Made by a program: the position numbers and the translations under genes | In this document: piece after piece, positions 1 to 7,134 of the stretch | Position numbering within the stretch: position 1 is the stretch's first letter | Layout of the letters: every line of letters begins with the position of its first letter | Notes under the pieces: model-generated | Database searches by the model: none | What the model saw: the letters and a program-made list of their open reading frames with translations, nothing else | Told to the model about the DNA's origin: nothing | Source of the DNA: an uncultured Agathobacter sp. | GTDB lineage: Bacteria > Bacillota > Clostridia > Lachnospirales > Lachnospiraceae | DNA length: 27,472 bases | NCBI GenBank assembly: GCA_934365945.1 | Contig: CAKRNE010000026.1 | Location: 1-27,472 of the forward strand | Reading direction: 5' to 3'

Positions 1-89
1 AAATCTACGCCATCCAATGCCTTTACCGTATTTTCACCCATTTGATAGTATTTTTTTAAGTTTCTTGTCTCTACAATGTATTTTTCCAT
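1..89 (-). CDS. ABC transporter ATP-binding protein, N-terminal fragment
   Basis: The first 29 codons of a gene that leaves the window at position 1. The residues read MEKYIVETRNLKKYY, then a stretch ending VKALDGVD. This is the usual N-terminus of MacB/LolD-type ATPases (A-loop Tyr and the strand before Walker A); Walker A itself lies outside. The ATG at 89 is preceded by AAGGAGG with 7 nt spacing, a strong ribosome site. It lies downstream of a histidine kinase and response regulator on the same strand, the common layout of antimicrobial-peptide sensing and efflux loci. That role is inferred from context, as only the N-terminus is visible. Confidence 0.75.
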   Translation of the reverse strand, partial: MEKYIVETRNLKKYYQMGENTVKALDGVD

Positions 90-108
90 TGGTTTGCCTC
101 CTTCTTTT

Positions 109-126
109 GATATTCTATAGAATATC
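109..126. promoter_or_regulatory. 18-bp perfect palindrome upstream of the ABC gene
   Basis: GATATTCTATAGAATATC is its own reverse complement. It ends 19 nt before the ABC start codon and overlaps a possible minus-strand -10 (TATAGA; TTGTGA lies 16 nt upstream). A second short dyad, GATTG-TAA-CAATC, lies at 169-181. The pair could be operator sites for the adjacent response regulator; this is inference. Confidence 0.4.
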
Positions 127-195
127 TCCTAATAATCACAAACCTGTCTCAATTCTCAATTATCACAAGATTGTAACAATCCCCTATGGATTATG

Positions 196-1125
196 TTACG
201 ATTTATTCACGGGAAAATACAGGTGGAAACTCGATCCTTCTCCTATTTCAGACTGTACTTCTATATACCCCTTCTGAAGCTCCATGATTGTTCTTGCAAG
301 ATATAATCCGATCCCAACTCCTGGTTTATCATGAACTTCCGGCTCGCGGTAAAATCTTGTAAAGATTTCTGCCTGCCTCTCCAGAGCAATTCCTTTTCCA
401 GTATCGGAAATACTGATCTTAAAAAATAATTCTTGTCTTTCTGTCTGAATGTGGATTTTTCCACCTGGCTCGGTATACTTGATTGCATTATCCAGAACAT
501 TATAAATTGCTTCCTCTGTCCATTTGCTATCATGACAAATTATAATATTTTCTTCACAGTTGACATATAAATCAATCCCCTTCAACACCGCCTCTTGAAC
601 CACATCGGCAACTGCATGGCGAATTGTTTCGTATAAATTTTGATCTTCCTTATGTATTTGCAGAATTCCCGTTTCAAGCCTTGACATTTTTACCATGCTC
701 TGCATTAAAAAATCAATTTTTTCCATCTGTCCTTTGATTTTTCCCAAAAACTCCTGACCGTTTTGCGAAAACTCCTCGTCCTCAAGGAGTTCCAGGTATA
801 GTTTTATATTGGCAATGGGCGTCCTTGTCTGATGGGATATATCAGAAATCAATCCCTTTACTCTTTCTTTCTCACGAAAACCGTCTTCTTCTTTTTTCCG
901 AAATACGTTCCCGGCTTTCGCTAATTGCGTTCCCATTCTCCCCCAAAGACTATCTTCCAATTCCTCTTCTAAATTCCATTCTTTTCCTGTCACAATTGAA
1001 TCCAACGTCTCTTCTATCTTTTCAGCAAAAACTTCCACTTCTTTTGTTATCCGATGGTTTCTCCATAACAAAACTAATACTGCCACAATCAAACTTCCTA
1101 TTACAATCCACATCAAACAATCCAT
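196..1125 (-). CDS. Sensor histidine kinase
   Basis: A 309-residue membrane sensor kinase that would phosphorylate the response regulator encoded just upstream. One N-terminal membrane helix (about residues 5-21) is followed by a short linker and a HisKA dimerisation helix with the H-box DISHQTRTP (His98). The HATPase domain has an N-box around Asn213, a G1 box DTGKGI (241-246) and a G2 box GVGIGLYLA (269-277). There is almost no extracellular part, so it may sense within the membrane or through the partner transporter. Its start overlaps the regulator's end by 13 nt, so the two are translationally coupled. All catalytic motifs look intact. Confidence 0.93.
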   Translation of the reverse strand: MDCLMWIVIGSLIVAVLVLLWRNHRITKEVEVFAEKIEETLDSIVTGKEWNLEEELEDSLWGRMGTQLAKAGNVFRKKEEDGFREKERVKGLISDISHQTRTPIANIKLYLELLEDEEFSQNGQEFLGKIKGQMEKIDFLMQSMVKMSRLETGILQIHKEDQNLYETIRHAVADVVQEAVLKGIDLYVNCEENIIICHDSKWTEEAIYNVLDNAIKYTEPGGKIHIQTERQELFFKISISDTGKGIALERQAEIFTRFYREPEVHDKPGVGIGLYLARTIMELQKGYIEVQSEIGEGSSFHLYFPVNKS

Positions 1126-1781
1126 TGATATCCCATCCCATATACATTTGAAATATACCTATGATTCTCATCTTCAATTTTTCCTCTCAGACGATTCACA
1201 TTCACCGCCAGTGCGTGCTTGTCCACAAACTGTCCTCCACTGTCCCATAATCGCTCCAACAACAGATCATAAGTCAGAAGTTGTCTGCGATTCATAAGAA
1301 ATTGACGAAGCAGACGCCACTCTGTTGGTGTGATGAGACACTCCTGACCTTTTACCGTCATTCTCGCATTATCCAAATCTATGTATAAATTCTCATCTAC
1401 AAAAACCAATCGATTGACCGAAGCAGTTCTTTTTAAAATAATATCTATTTTTTTGAGTAAAATTTTCATTGAAAATGGCTTTGTAATATAGTCTTCAGCT
1501 CCAGATTCATATCCTATCAGAGCATCCTCCTCCATATCTCTGGCTGTCAGGTAAATCACCGGAACTTCTTTTTGCTCTTTTACCCACCGGCAAAAAGAGA
1601 AGCCCTCTCCATCCGGAAGATTCACATCCAAAAGAACCATATCTATTTGATTCTCACTAAAAATTTGCTTTCCTTTCTCCATAAAAGCCACACCATAAAC
1701 ACCATATCCTGATTTTTTTAAGCAATAACAGATTGCCTTATTCAAATCATAATCATCTTCAACAACTAATATGTTTTGCAT
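1113..1781 (-). CDS. OmpR/PhoB-family response regulator
   Basis: A 222-residue two-domain regulator. The receiver domain (about residues 1-115) has the acidic pair Asp9-Asp10, the phospho-acceptor Asp52 in LLDVNLPDG, and the conserved Lys in the YITKPF motif. The C-terminal winged-helix DNA-binding domain includes LTPTEWRLL (written ITPTEWRLL here) and ends VYGMGYQWIV. The ATG at 1781 has a GGAGG site with good spacing. It is the first gene of the operon that continues into the kinase and probably the ABC gene. Likely targets are the palindromes in front of the ABC gene, by analogy with BceR/VanR-type loci. Confidence 0.94.
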   Translation of the reverse strand: MQNILVVEDDYDLNKAICYCLKKSGYGVYGVAFMEKGKQIFSENQIDMVLLDVNLPDGEGFSFCRWVKEQKEVPVIYLTARDMEEDALIGYESGAEDYITKPFSMKILLKKIDIILKRTASVNRLVFVDENLYIDLDNARMTVKGQECLITPTEWRLLRQFLMNRRQLLTYDLLLERLWDSGGQFVDKHALAVNVNRLRGKIEDENHRYISNVYGMGYQWIV

Positions 1782-1844
1782 ATCCTATTTCCTCCGGTAC
1801 GGATACTCACAATGCTATCCCTGTATATCAATAATATTTTCCAT

Positions 1845-1853
1845 ATTGTACCA
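1845..1853 (-). promoter_or_regulatory. Extended -10 promoter of the two-component operon
   Basis: On the minus strand the sequence reads TGGTACAAT, an extended -10 (TGn plus TACAAT), about 65 nt before the regulator start. No good -35 is visible, as is usual for extended -10 promoters. Confidence 0.5.
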
Positions 1854-1974
1854 CAGATTTTTCCTTGGTATGGCTAAAAATGAAATAATCTCAATTATGT
1901 GATTATCTAGTGTACAAAAATATTACACAAAAATCCCCACCACATTTCTGGACGTCTGAGAGAAATCAACGGGT

Positions 1975-2008
1975 AAAGAAAAACCCCAGAAACACGCGGT
2001 TTCTGAGG
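1975..2008 (-). terminator. Intrinsic terminator of the small-gene cassette
   Basis: On the minus strand a stem of about 10 bp (CCTCAGAAAC / GTTTCTGGGG) with a 4-nt loop is followed by TTTTTCTTT. It lies about 120 nt after the stop of the DUF4160-like gene and closely resembles the rpsI terminator at 2948-2982. Confidence 0.8.
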
Positions 2009-2027
2009 TTTTGTATATCTTTTTGTG

Positions 2028-2054
2028 TTCCAAATAATTATCTCTTTGAAAACT
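2028..2054 (-). repeat. Diverged copy of the rpsI 3' end (possible attachment site remnant)
   Basis: This 27-nt block matches 3006-3032, the real 3' end of rpsI, at 22 of 27 positions, including an unbroken TATCTCTTTGA. Read on the minus strand in the rpsI frame it still encodes Phe-Ser-Lys-Arg-stop, the conserved C-terminus of S9. The preceding codon is a stop, so it is not a working gene end. A terminator with the same stem as the rpsI terminator follows, as at the real rpsI end. It flanks the small-gene cassette on the side away from rpsI. Confidence 0.55.
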
Positions 2055-2125
2055 AGAATTAACGTTTTGATATCCTGAAAAGCCCATAAATAGGGGATTT
2101 GGGTATGAGAACTACTCATTAAAAT

Positions 2126-2404
2126 TTACTCTCCATAATATCCATTATTCGACAACTGTTGCCATTTTAAATACATTTCTTTATAGTTCTTTTTAATAAA
2201 TTTTCTAATTTCTCTTATTTCTCGCTCATTTAATTGACCTTGTTTCTCAACGGTTGTATCTCCATCACTTTTTACAAAGAATTTTGCTGAACCTGCCTCT
2301 GTTAATTTTCTGTCACTCGCATGAACATGCATAGCCTCAATAACGCAGCTTGCAGTATAATATAAATAATAACCACACACCTTAAATTCATAATACTTCG
2401 GCAT
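2126..2404 (-). CDS. DUF4160-like small protein
   Basis: A 92-residue protein. The pattern MPKYYEFKVCGYYLYY, then MHVHAS, AKFFV, and a final helix with ReIrkFIkkNYkemylkW fits the DUF4160 family (N-terminal strands, HVH motif, C-terminal helix with Trp). DUF4160 proteins are usually about 80-90 residues, often sit next to DUF2442 proteins, and have been suggested to be toxin-antitoxin-like; their biochemical role is unknown. A GGAGG site precedes the ATG, and the start overlaps the previous gene by 17 nt. It is the last gene of a three-gene cassette. The family call is by eye. Confidence 0.7.
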   Translation of the reverse strand: MPKYYEFKVCGYYLYYTASCVIEAMHVHASDRKLTEAGSAKFFVKSDGDTTVEKQGQLNEREIREIRKFIKKNYKEMYLKWQQLSNNGYYGE

Positions 2405-2627
2405 CGGCTTCCTCCATAAATTCTTTATTTTTATTGTAATAATCTAACACAATCTGAATTTCAATATCATCCATATTCGTTTCTACTATTTCATCTTTAT
2501 AAATAACCGCTGCATTATTCAAGCAATTAAGATTAAGCACTCTGATATAATCACCATCTTTTGTATAGGCATATCCATTGATAATCATATTTGCATGATC
2601 AGCTATATCTTTTACACTAAGCTGCAT
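2388..2627 (-). CDS. Small hypothetical protein, middle gene of cassette
   Basis: A 79-residue acidic protein with no family I recognise. It begins MQLSVKDIADHANMIING, continues with a strand-rich section around YTKDGDYIRVLNL, and ends in an acidic helix (YNKNKEFMEEADAEVL). There is no signal peptide or membrane segment, so it is probably cytoplasmic. The ATG at 2627 has an AAGGAGG site inside the end of the preceding gene; the genes overlap by 11 nt upstream and 17 nt downstream, so all three products are probably made together. In other genomes DUF4160 partners are small proteins of this kind, so a partner role for the DUF4160-like product is possible. Confidence 0.7.
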   Translation of the reverse strand: MQLSVKDIADHANMIINGYAYTKDGDYIRVLNLNCLNNAAVIYKDEIVETNMDDIEIQIVLDYYNKNKEFMEEADAEVL

Positions 2628-2886
2628 TAATCTTAACCTCCTTGATTGGTTTCAAAAATGTTTCAGCATCATAATATAACATATTTAGTATTGGAATTAA
2701 ATCTATATATTCTTCAACTTCGGGCATTTCTTTGTACTTTGCCATAACAACCAGATATCCATTATCCCATTCAACTACTTTTGTATATCTCTCCAATTTA
2801 TCAGAAGTAATAAAACGAACTCTTTGATTATTAAATTCAAAAATTGTGTACTTTCCATCATTAGTTAGAACCGCATAATCTTTCAT
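2617..2886 (-). CDS. Small hypothetical protein, first gene of cassette
   Basis: An 89-residue soluble protein, not recognised. The N-terminal half is strand-like with alternating charged and aromatic residues (YAVLTNDGKYTIFEF, then WDNGYLVVMAKY); the C-terminal half holds an acidic helix and ends FLKPIKEVKINAA. The terminal IKEVKINA resembles the opening of DUF2442 proteins, the common DUF4160 partners, but the rest does not, so I do not assign it. The ATG at 2886 follows AAGGGAG. It leads the cassette and has its own promoter just after the rpsI terminator. Confidence 0.7.
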   Translation of the reverse strand: MKDYAVLTNDGKYTIFEFNNQRVRFITSDKLERYTKVVEWDNGYLVVMAKYKEMPEVEEYIDLIPILNMLYYDAETFLKPIKEVKINAA

Positions 2887-2919
2887 TTAATTCACTCCCT
2901 TCAAATAATTTTTCTTATC

Positions 2920-2947
2920 ACTATATTATAATAATACCACAGTTCAA
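2920..2947 (-). promoter_or_regulatory. Promoter of the three-gene cassette
   Basis: On the minus strand TTGAAC is followed after 16 nt by TATAGT, about 34 nt before the first ATG. The -35 begins right after the T-run of the rpsI terminator, so the cassette is transcribed separately from rpsI. Confidence 0.5.
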
Positions 2948-2982
2948 ATAAAAAAACACCCCAGAACCGAAGTTCTGAGGTG
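2948..2982 (-). terminator. rpsI intrinsic terminator
   Basis: On the minus strand CACCTCAGAAC / GTTCTGGGGTG forms an 11-bp stem with one mismatch around a TTCG-type loop, followed by TTTTTTTAT. It lies 33 nt after the rpsI stop codon. Confidence 0.9.
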
Positions 2983-3005
2983 TAATATACTTTTGATATT
3001 CTCTT

Positions 3006-3032
3006 TTCCGAAAGACTATCTCTTTGAGAACT
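3006..3032 (-). repeat. rpsI 3' end, partner of the copy at 2028-2054
   Basis: This block spans the last codons and stop of rpsI plus 10 nt. It matches 2028-2054 at 22 of 27 positions. The repeats are direct and bracket the three-gene cassette. Confidence 0.55.
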
Positions 3033-3408
3033 GAGGAGCTCTACGAGCTGCTTTGAGACCGTATTTCTTACGCTCTTTCATACGTGGATCACGTGTTAAG
3101 AATCCAGCAGACTTAAGAACTGGTCTGTACTCTGAATCTACCTGAAGGAGTGCACGAGCGATTCCGTGACGGATTGCTCCGGCCTGTCCTGTGTATCCAC
3201 CACCACGAACGTTAACTAAAACGTCGAACTTGTCAACTGTCTCAGTTGCAACTAATGGCTGGCGAACAACTACCTTTAATGTCTCAAGACCAAGGTACTC
3301 ATCGATATCTCTTTTATTGATTGTAATCTTTCCTGTTCCAGGTACTAAATATACTCTAGCAACAGATGATTTTCTTCTTCCTGTTCCGTAATACTTTGTA
3401 GTAGCCAA
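3016..3408 (-). CDS. rpsI: 30S ribosomal protein S9
   Basis: A 130-residue protein matching S9 over its full length: [16 protein letters not shown] near the N-terminus, the [19 protein letters not shown] region in the middle, and the basic C-terminal tail ending APQFSKR, which reaches toward the P-site tRNA. The start codon is TTG (3406-3408) with AGGAGG 9 nt upstream; no ATG is in a suitable place. It follows rplM by 16 nt, the conserved L13-S9 operon. A diverged copy of its 3' end and terminator lies about 980 nt downstream. Confidence 0.98.
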   Translation of the reverse strand: MATTKYYGTGRRKSSVARVYLVPGTGKITINKRDIDEYLGLETLKVVVRQPLVATETVDKFDVLVNVRGGGYTGQAGAIRHGIARALLQVDSEYRPVLKSAGFLTRDPRMKERKKYGLKAARRAPQFSKR

Positions 3409-3424
3409 TTTACTTTACCTCCTA

Positions 3425-3853
3425 TTAAAACTCTAATGTCTCAGGCTTCTGAGCTGCATGTTTGTGATCTGGTCCAGCGTATACGAATAACTTTGTATAC
3501 ATCTGACGTCCAAGAGGTCCCTTTGGAAGCATTCCCTTTACAGCGTACTCGATAACGCGCTCTGGGTGCTTGTTCATCATCTCTCTTAATGTTGTCTCTT
3601 TCATACCACCGATATAATCTGAGTGATGATAGTAAATCTTCTGGTCTAATTTCTTACCAGTAACCTTAACCTTGTCAGCATTGACAACGATTACATAATC
3701 ACCTGTGTCAATGTGTGGTGTAAAGATTGCTTTATTCTTTCCTCTTAATACTTTAGCAACTTCTGATGCTAAACGTCCTAATGTCTTACCTTCAGCGTCT
3801 ACTACGTACCATTTTCTGTCGATTGTAGCAGGACTAGCCATAAATGTTTTCAT
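3425..3853 (-). CDS. rplM: 50S ribosomal protein L13
   Basis: A 142-residue protein, the standard length for L13. It begins [20 protein letters not shown], has the [16 protein letters not shown] segment and the conserved HTG-type turn ([15 protein letters not shown]). Next come [21 protein letters not shown] and [20 protein letters not shown]. The ATG at 3853 is preceded by AAGGAGG. It is the first gene of the rplM-rpsI operon, with a strong promoter and a structured leader upstream that probably provides autoregulation, as for other ribosomal operons. Confidence 0.98.
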   Translation of the reverse strand: MKTFMASPATIDRKWYVVDAEGKTLGRLASEVAKVLRGKNKAIFTPHIDTGDYVIVVNADKVKVTGKKLDQKIYYHHSDYIGGMKETTLREMMNKHPERVIEYAVKGMLPKGPLGRQMYTKLFVYAGPDHKHAAQKPETLEF

Positions 3854-4033
3854 CGGTTTTCCTCCTTAAATGATTCGATTACTTTTAATGCCGATGTCTC
3901 TTGAAATCGCGTATGTCCGGACGCCACTTCCTGTTTGACATCTTATAGTCCTCTGTTCCATCTCAGATGACTATCATTATCTATACTAAATGGTTGCCGG
4001 GGCTTTGGCTTCCATTTATCTACTTTTACAGAC
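3854..4033 (-). ncRNA. Structured 5' leader of rplM-rpsI (putative L13 leader)
   Basis: About 180 nt of untranslated RNA between promoter and rplM. On the minus strand it contains three consecutive stem-loops closed by AAATGG/CCATTT (3988-4017), ATAGTC/GACTAT (3945-3974) and GATGTC/GACATC (3893-3942); the last encloses a further GCGT/ACGC stem. Ribosomal-protein leaders that bind L13 are known in Firmicutes, which suggests this is one, but I cannot confirm a match to the known family. Confidence 0.55.
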
Positions 4034-4039
4034 CTAGAT

Positions 4040-4068
4040 ATTATACTTGCGTAACCGGCTGTTGTCAA
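4040..4068 (-). promoter_or_regulatory. rplM-rpsI promoter
   Basis: A perfect sigma-A promoter on the minus strand: TTGACA (4063-4068), 17 nt, TATAAT (4040-4045). Confidence 0.9.
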
Positions 4069-4112
4069 GTGCTTTTTCCCCTTATTTCCAGCTTTTTCTT
4101 TAAACTTTTATT

Positions 4113-5687
4113 TTAAAACTGCATATATACAAAATCCGCCGGATTCACTCCCGGTCCGTAGTAACCGAATATTATTACTATAAAGATGCCAAGATATATT
4201 ATCGCCCAGCGAAGCGGCAGCTTTCTTGAAAGTATGAACTCGCGCATGTCGAGCTTTTTATTTTCCTCAACGAAGCTGATGAAGAACCACAGCAGCGTAC
4301 ATATTATAAGTAAAAGTATATCGTATTCGTCCAGTCCGCATGCTCCGAGATTCAAAATGATGTTGTTTATTCCAAGCTCGCTGATATGGAAATCCGTGAC
4401 TGATTTAAAAAGCATATGAAATGCTGTCGACGCATTTGCCGCTATGTCAAAATAGTAGCCTACCAGTATGAGTATAAAGGTCCAGAGCACTGATACAATC
4501 GTTGCAAATATGCCCTTTTCCCTGAGACCGGTCAGCTTAAAAAAGCCGCCTGCCACCTTTTTGTTTACCGGAGCAAAAAGCTCTGCAAGCATGATGACAA
4601 TGCCGTTCCAGAGTCCGAAATACAGATATTTCATATTGGCACCGTGCCATACTCCGATGACGATAAATGTGATGACACTCGCGATGCAGCCCGGCAGCAC
4701 CTTGCTGATATGCGCACCAAATCTTGGCTTTAGCCATTTGCCAAAATTCAGGAAACGCTTTGAGATTGAAAGTGGGTAGAAAATATAGTTTCTGCACCAG
4801 TCTCCAAGAGTCATATGCCAGCGGTGCCAGTACTCAGTGAGCGAGCGTGAAAAATACGGATGGTTGAAGTTTGTTGACATCGTTATGCCAAACATCTCCG
4901 CAATACCGCGCACTATATCGATTCCTCCCGAGAAATCCGCATATAGCTGCAGCGCATACACTACTGCCGCAAAAAATACATAGGTGCCTGAAAATTCCAT
5001 CGGCTTATCCATCACAAAATTGATGATATTTACCGCACGGTCGGCTATCACAAGCTTTTTCATGACTCCCCAGAGCACCAGAAGAGCACCCTTTTGCAGA
5101 TTTAGAAGGCGCAGGGAATGTCCCTCGTAGAGCTGGTTTGCAAGCTTATCATATATCGCAATCGGTCCCTGTATGATCTGAGGGAAAAATGATACAAAAA
5201 GTGCTACCTTAAGGAAATTCTTTTCAGGCTCGACAATTTCCCTGTATACGTCCATCACATAGCCCATGGACTGGAAAGTGTAGAATGATATGCCAAGTGG
5301 AAGCAAAAGTCCAAGCTCTCCCGCATATGGTATATATTTAAGGAATGCCAGAATACCGAAATTGCAAAGCAGCGCAAAAAGCATGACTGCCACTCTCTTT
5401 TTTCTGCCCTTTTCCTTGTATTCCTTTCTGGTCTGCCTGTCCCAGTCCTCCTTGTGGCTTTTTACGATGGCATTCTGCTTCTTTAGCAGCTTATCAATCC
5501 ATATTGTTGAGCCATAGGTGGTGCATATTGTAAAAATGATAAACAGCACATACCACTTACATATAATCACATAGTATGCCATGCTTCCCGCCAGAAGCAC
5601 ATACCAGCGGTATTTCTTCGGAAAGCAATAATACAGTACAAGCAGGGCGATTACAAATATCGCATATTTTAATGAAATCAGTTCCAT
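4113..5687 (-). CDS. MBOAT-family O-acyltransferase (AlgI/DltB-like)
   Basis: A 524-residue polytopic membrane protein of the membrane-bound O-acyltransferase family, which moves acyl groups across the membrane onto extracellular acceptors. Many hydrophobic segments start with the N-terminal helix. Family motifs are visible: SFYTFQSMGYVMDVYR, YWHRWHMTLGDWCRNYIFYPL-type loop (from about residue 286, shown in part), and the putative catalytic His348 in VWHGANMKY. I chose the ATG at 5687 because GGAG lies 10 nt upstream; a start 45 nt earlier would lie inside an intercistronic hairpin. It follows an SGNH-like gene, its likely partner. The acceptor (teichoic acid, exopolysaccharide or other glycan) cannot be told from sequence. 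Confidence 0.92.
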   Translation of the reverse strand: MELISLKYAIFVIALLVLYYCFPKKYRWYVLLAGSMAYYVIICKWYVLFIIFTICTTYGSTIWIDKLLKKQNAIVKSHKEDWDRQTRKEYKEKGRKKRVAVMLFALLCNFGILAFLKYIPYAGELGLLLPLGISFYTFQSMGYVMDVYREIVEPEKNFLKVALFVSFFPQIIQGPIAIYDKLANQLYEGHSLRLLNLQKGALLVLWGVMKKLVIADRAVNIINFVMDKPMEFSGTYVFFAAVVYALQLYADFSGGIDIVRGIAEMFGITMSTNFNHPYFSRSLTEYWHRWHMTLGDWCRNYIFYPLSISKRFLNFGKWLKPRFGAHISKVLPGCIASVITFIVIGVWHGANMKYLYFGLWNGIVIMLAELFAPVNKKVAGGFFKLTGLREKGIFATIVSVLWTFILILVGYYFDIAANASTAFHMLFKSVTDFHISELGINNIILNLGACGLDEYDILLLIICTLLWFFISFVEENKKLDMREFILSRKLPLRWAIIYLGIFIVIIFGYYGPGVNPADFVYMQF

Positions 5688-5721
5688 TTTATTTACTCCA
5701 AATCTATTTTCTAATGTAATA

Positions 5722-5750
5722 CTGCCGGTCATACTTTAAATGGCCGGCAG
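5722..5750. other. Intercistronic hairpin between SGNH and MBOAT genes
   Basis: CTGCCGGTCA and TGGCCGGCAG form a 10-bp stem (one G-U) around a 9-nt loop. There is no T-run on either strand, so it is unlikely to be a strong terminator; it may stabilise or process the mRNA. Confidence 0.6.
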
Positions 5751-5780
5751 CATTTATTTCAAAATCCATACTCTGTCATG

Positions 5781-7016
5781 CTATTTTTCAACATGGGGAT
5801 TTATCGCCTTGACAGGCTTTGCGTCGTTGTTCGTATCTGCTACCTTATTGGTCGCAAGGCTTGACGAAAAATTATAAGGCAGATAAACGGACATCTCAAA
5901 ATAATGATTGCCCAGACTCAGGTCTGTATCCTTTGCGCAGGCACTTATCACCTTGTCAGCGCGCCTTGCGCACTCGCCCCATGCACTCTGAAGCTTTGGG
6001 GAGTGCTCTGCAGGCAGCCTGTAATTATCAGACAGATATTTTCCCATAAATGCCGTGAATTTGCGGCTTCCATTTATATTCAGATGCTCTGAATTGTAGA
6101 AATCATCCCTCTCATTGATTCCGATAAATTCCTTATCACCTTCAAAGCTTGCAAAATCATAGCCATAGGACTCCACAAGCTCCTTCACATCACAAAGCAC
6201 CTGCGGATTCTTTACCTCCTTTTCATGAGGAAACCTAGCAAAAAGCACTTTTTCCACGCCCTGTGCCTTACAATACTCAAGCAGATCGGTCATATACGCT
6301 CTGCTTTTGTCGGTAAAATAGAGCTTTTTCTGCTTGCCTGAAGGACAATCGGAATATTTTGCAATAGATGAAAAGCCCTTCATGCATGATGATTTTGCAA
6401 AATACATTCCAACTCTTGTGGCAAAGGTGTGTGCACACTTGTCTATATCCTTCCAGTTGCTGTGATACAGCTTTAAAGGATTTGTAAAGTTGTCCTGCTC
6501 ATCCCCTGGCACAATCTCTTTTATTGTATCAAGCCGGTTTTCCTCATTGTGGATATTGTCTATCCAGCTATGCAGCTTTACCGTCCTGTCATAATAGCTG
6601 TCATTTTGTAAAAATCCATTCACCTCAAACACCACAACCCTCGGATGCTGTCTGGTGAGAGCTTCCCTGAGCATTGATTTGTACAGGCTGCCGGGCGCTC
6701 CGGATACCCCCAGCGAGTATGATGTGTATCCGTAATTCTTCCATGCCTCGGTTGCACTGTAATCAGCGTATACCTCGCTGGCTCCTATCATCATCACATC
6801 AATTGTGTTCTTCGGCTCCTTATAAAAGCCCTCTATGGTCGCAATATTGACAGCATCTGTCATCTTAAAAAATGTCGAGACAAACGAAAACAGCACAACA
6901 AATACTAGGGCAAACGCTCCTATACGGATTGCTCCGCGGTGTCTGCCTTTTCTTTTGTCTGTGCTGTTTATGGCTTTATTTTTTATAGTTTTCTCTTTTA
7001 CTTTTGTAAATCGCAT
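5781..7016 (-). CDS. SGNH/DltD-AlgJ-like membrane-anchored protein
   Basis: About 411 residues from the chosen start. A basic cytoplasmic N-terminus, one membrane helix (about residues 31-50) and a large extracellular domain. The block MMIGASEVYADYSATEAW contains the nucleophile-type Gly-x-Ser (about 78-80). The block NSEHLNINGSRKFTAFM near the C-terminus supplies the His of the SGNH fold. Such proteins accompany MBOAT acyltransferases (DltB/DltD, AlgI/AlgJ) and act on the acylated product outside the cell. The start is uncertain: ATG at 7016 has GGAG 12 nt upstream; ATGs at 7028 and 7073 are possible, but 7073 overlaps a TATAAT. The last 30 residues are low-complexity and lack a known domain. 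Confidence 0.8.
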   Translation of the reverse strand: MRFTKVKEKTIKNKAINSTDKRKGRHRGAIRIGAFALVFVVLFSFVSTFFKMTDAVNIATIEGFYKEPKNTIDVMMIGASEVYADYSATEAWKNYGYTSYSLGVSGAPGSLYKSMLREALTRQHPRVVVFEVNGFLQNDSYYDRTVKLHSWIDNIHNEENRLDTIKEIVPGDEQDNFTNPLKLYHSNWKDIDKCAHTFATRVGMYFAKSSCMKGFSSIAKYSDCPSGKQKKLYFTDKSRAYMTDLLEYCKAQGVEKVLFARFPHEKEVKNPQVLCDVKELVESYGYDFASFEGDKEFIGINERDDFYNSEHLNINGSRKFTAFMGKYLSDNYRLPAEHSPKLQSAWGECARRADKVISACAKDTDLSLGNHYFEMSVYLPYNFSSSLATNKVADTNNDAKPVKAINPHVEK

Positions 7017-7134
7017 AACCGTTTTCATCTCCAAGCTTCTTTTTACCGTACTGTGTCTTATCAGTAACGACATTATAGCCTATTATTGAAGCTAAAAACG
7101 GATATTCCAAAAATCTTAATATAATATTAAAAAT

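Larger units (their letters stand above)
1782..2125. other. Gene-free stretch between the regulator and the small-gene cassette
   Basis: No convincing gene. From left to right it holds the promoter of the two-component operon (near 1850), about 120 nt with no signal I recognise, the terminator of the small-gene cassette (1975-2008), a diverged copy of the rpsI 3' end (2028-2054), and about 70 nt of unassigned sequence. A 70-codon minus-strand reading frame here crosses the terminator and has no ribosome site. Confidence 0.6.

Noticed and set aside
1907..2119. 70-codon minus-strand open frame downstream of the small-gene cassette
   Set aside because: It crosses the terminator at 1975-2008 and the rpsI-end copy, has no ribosome site and no protein-like composition.
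7072..7100. TATAAT at 7072-7077 as a firm promoter for the SGNH gene
   Set aside because: No acceptable -35 at 16-18 nt; used only as a weak argument on the start codon.
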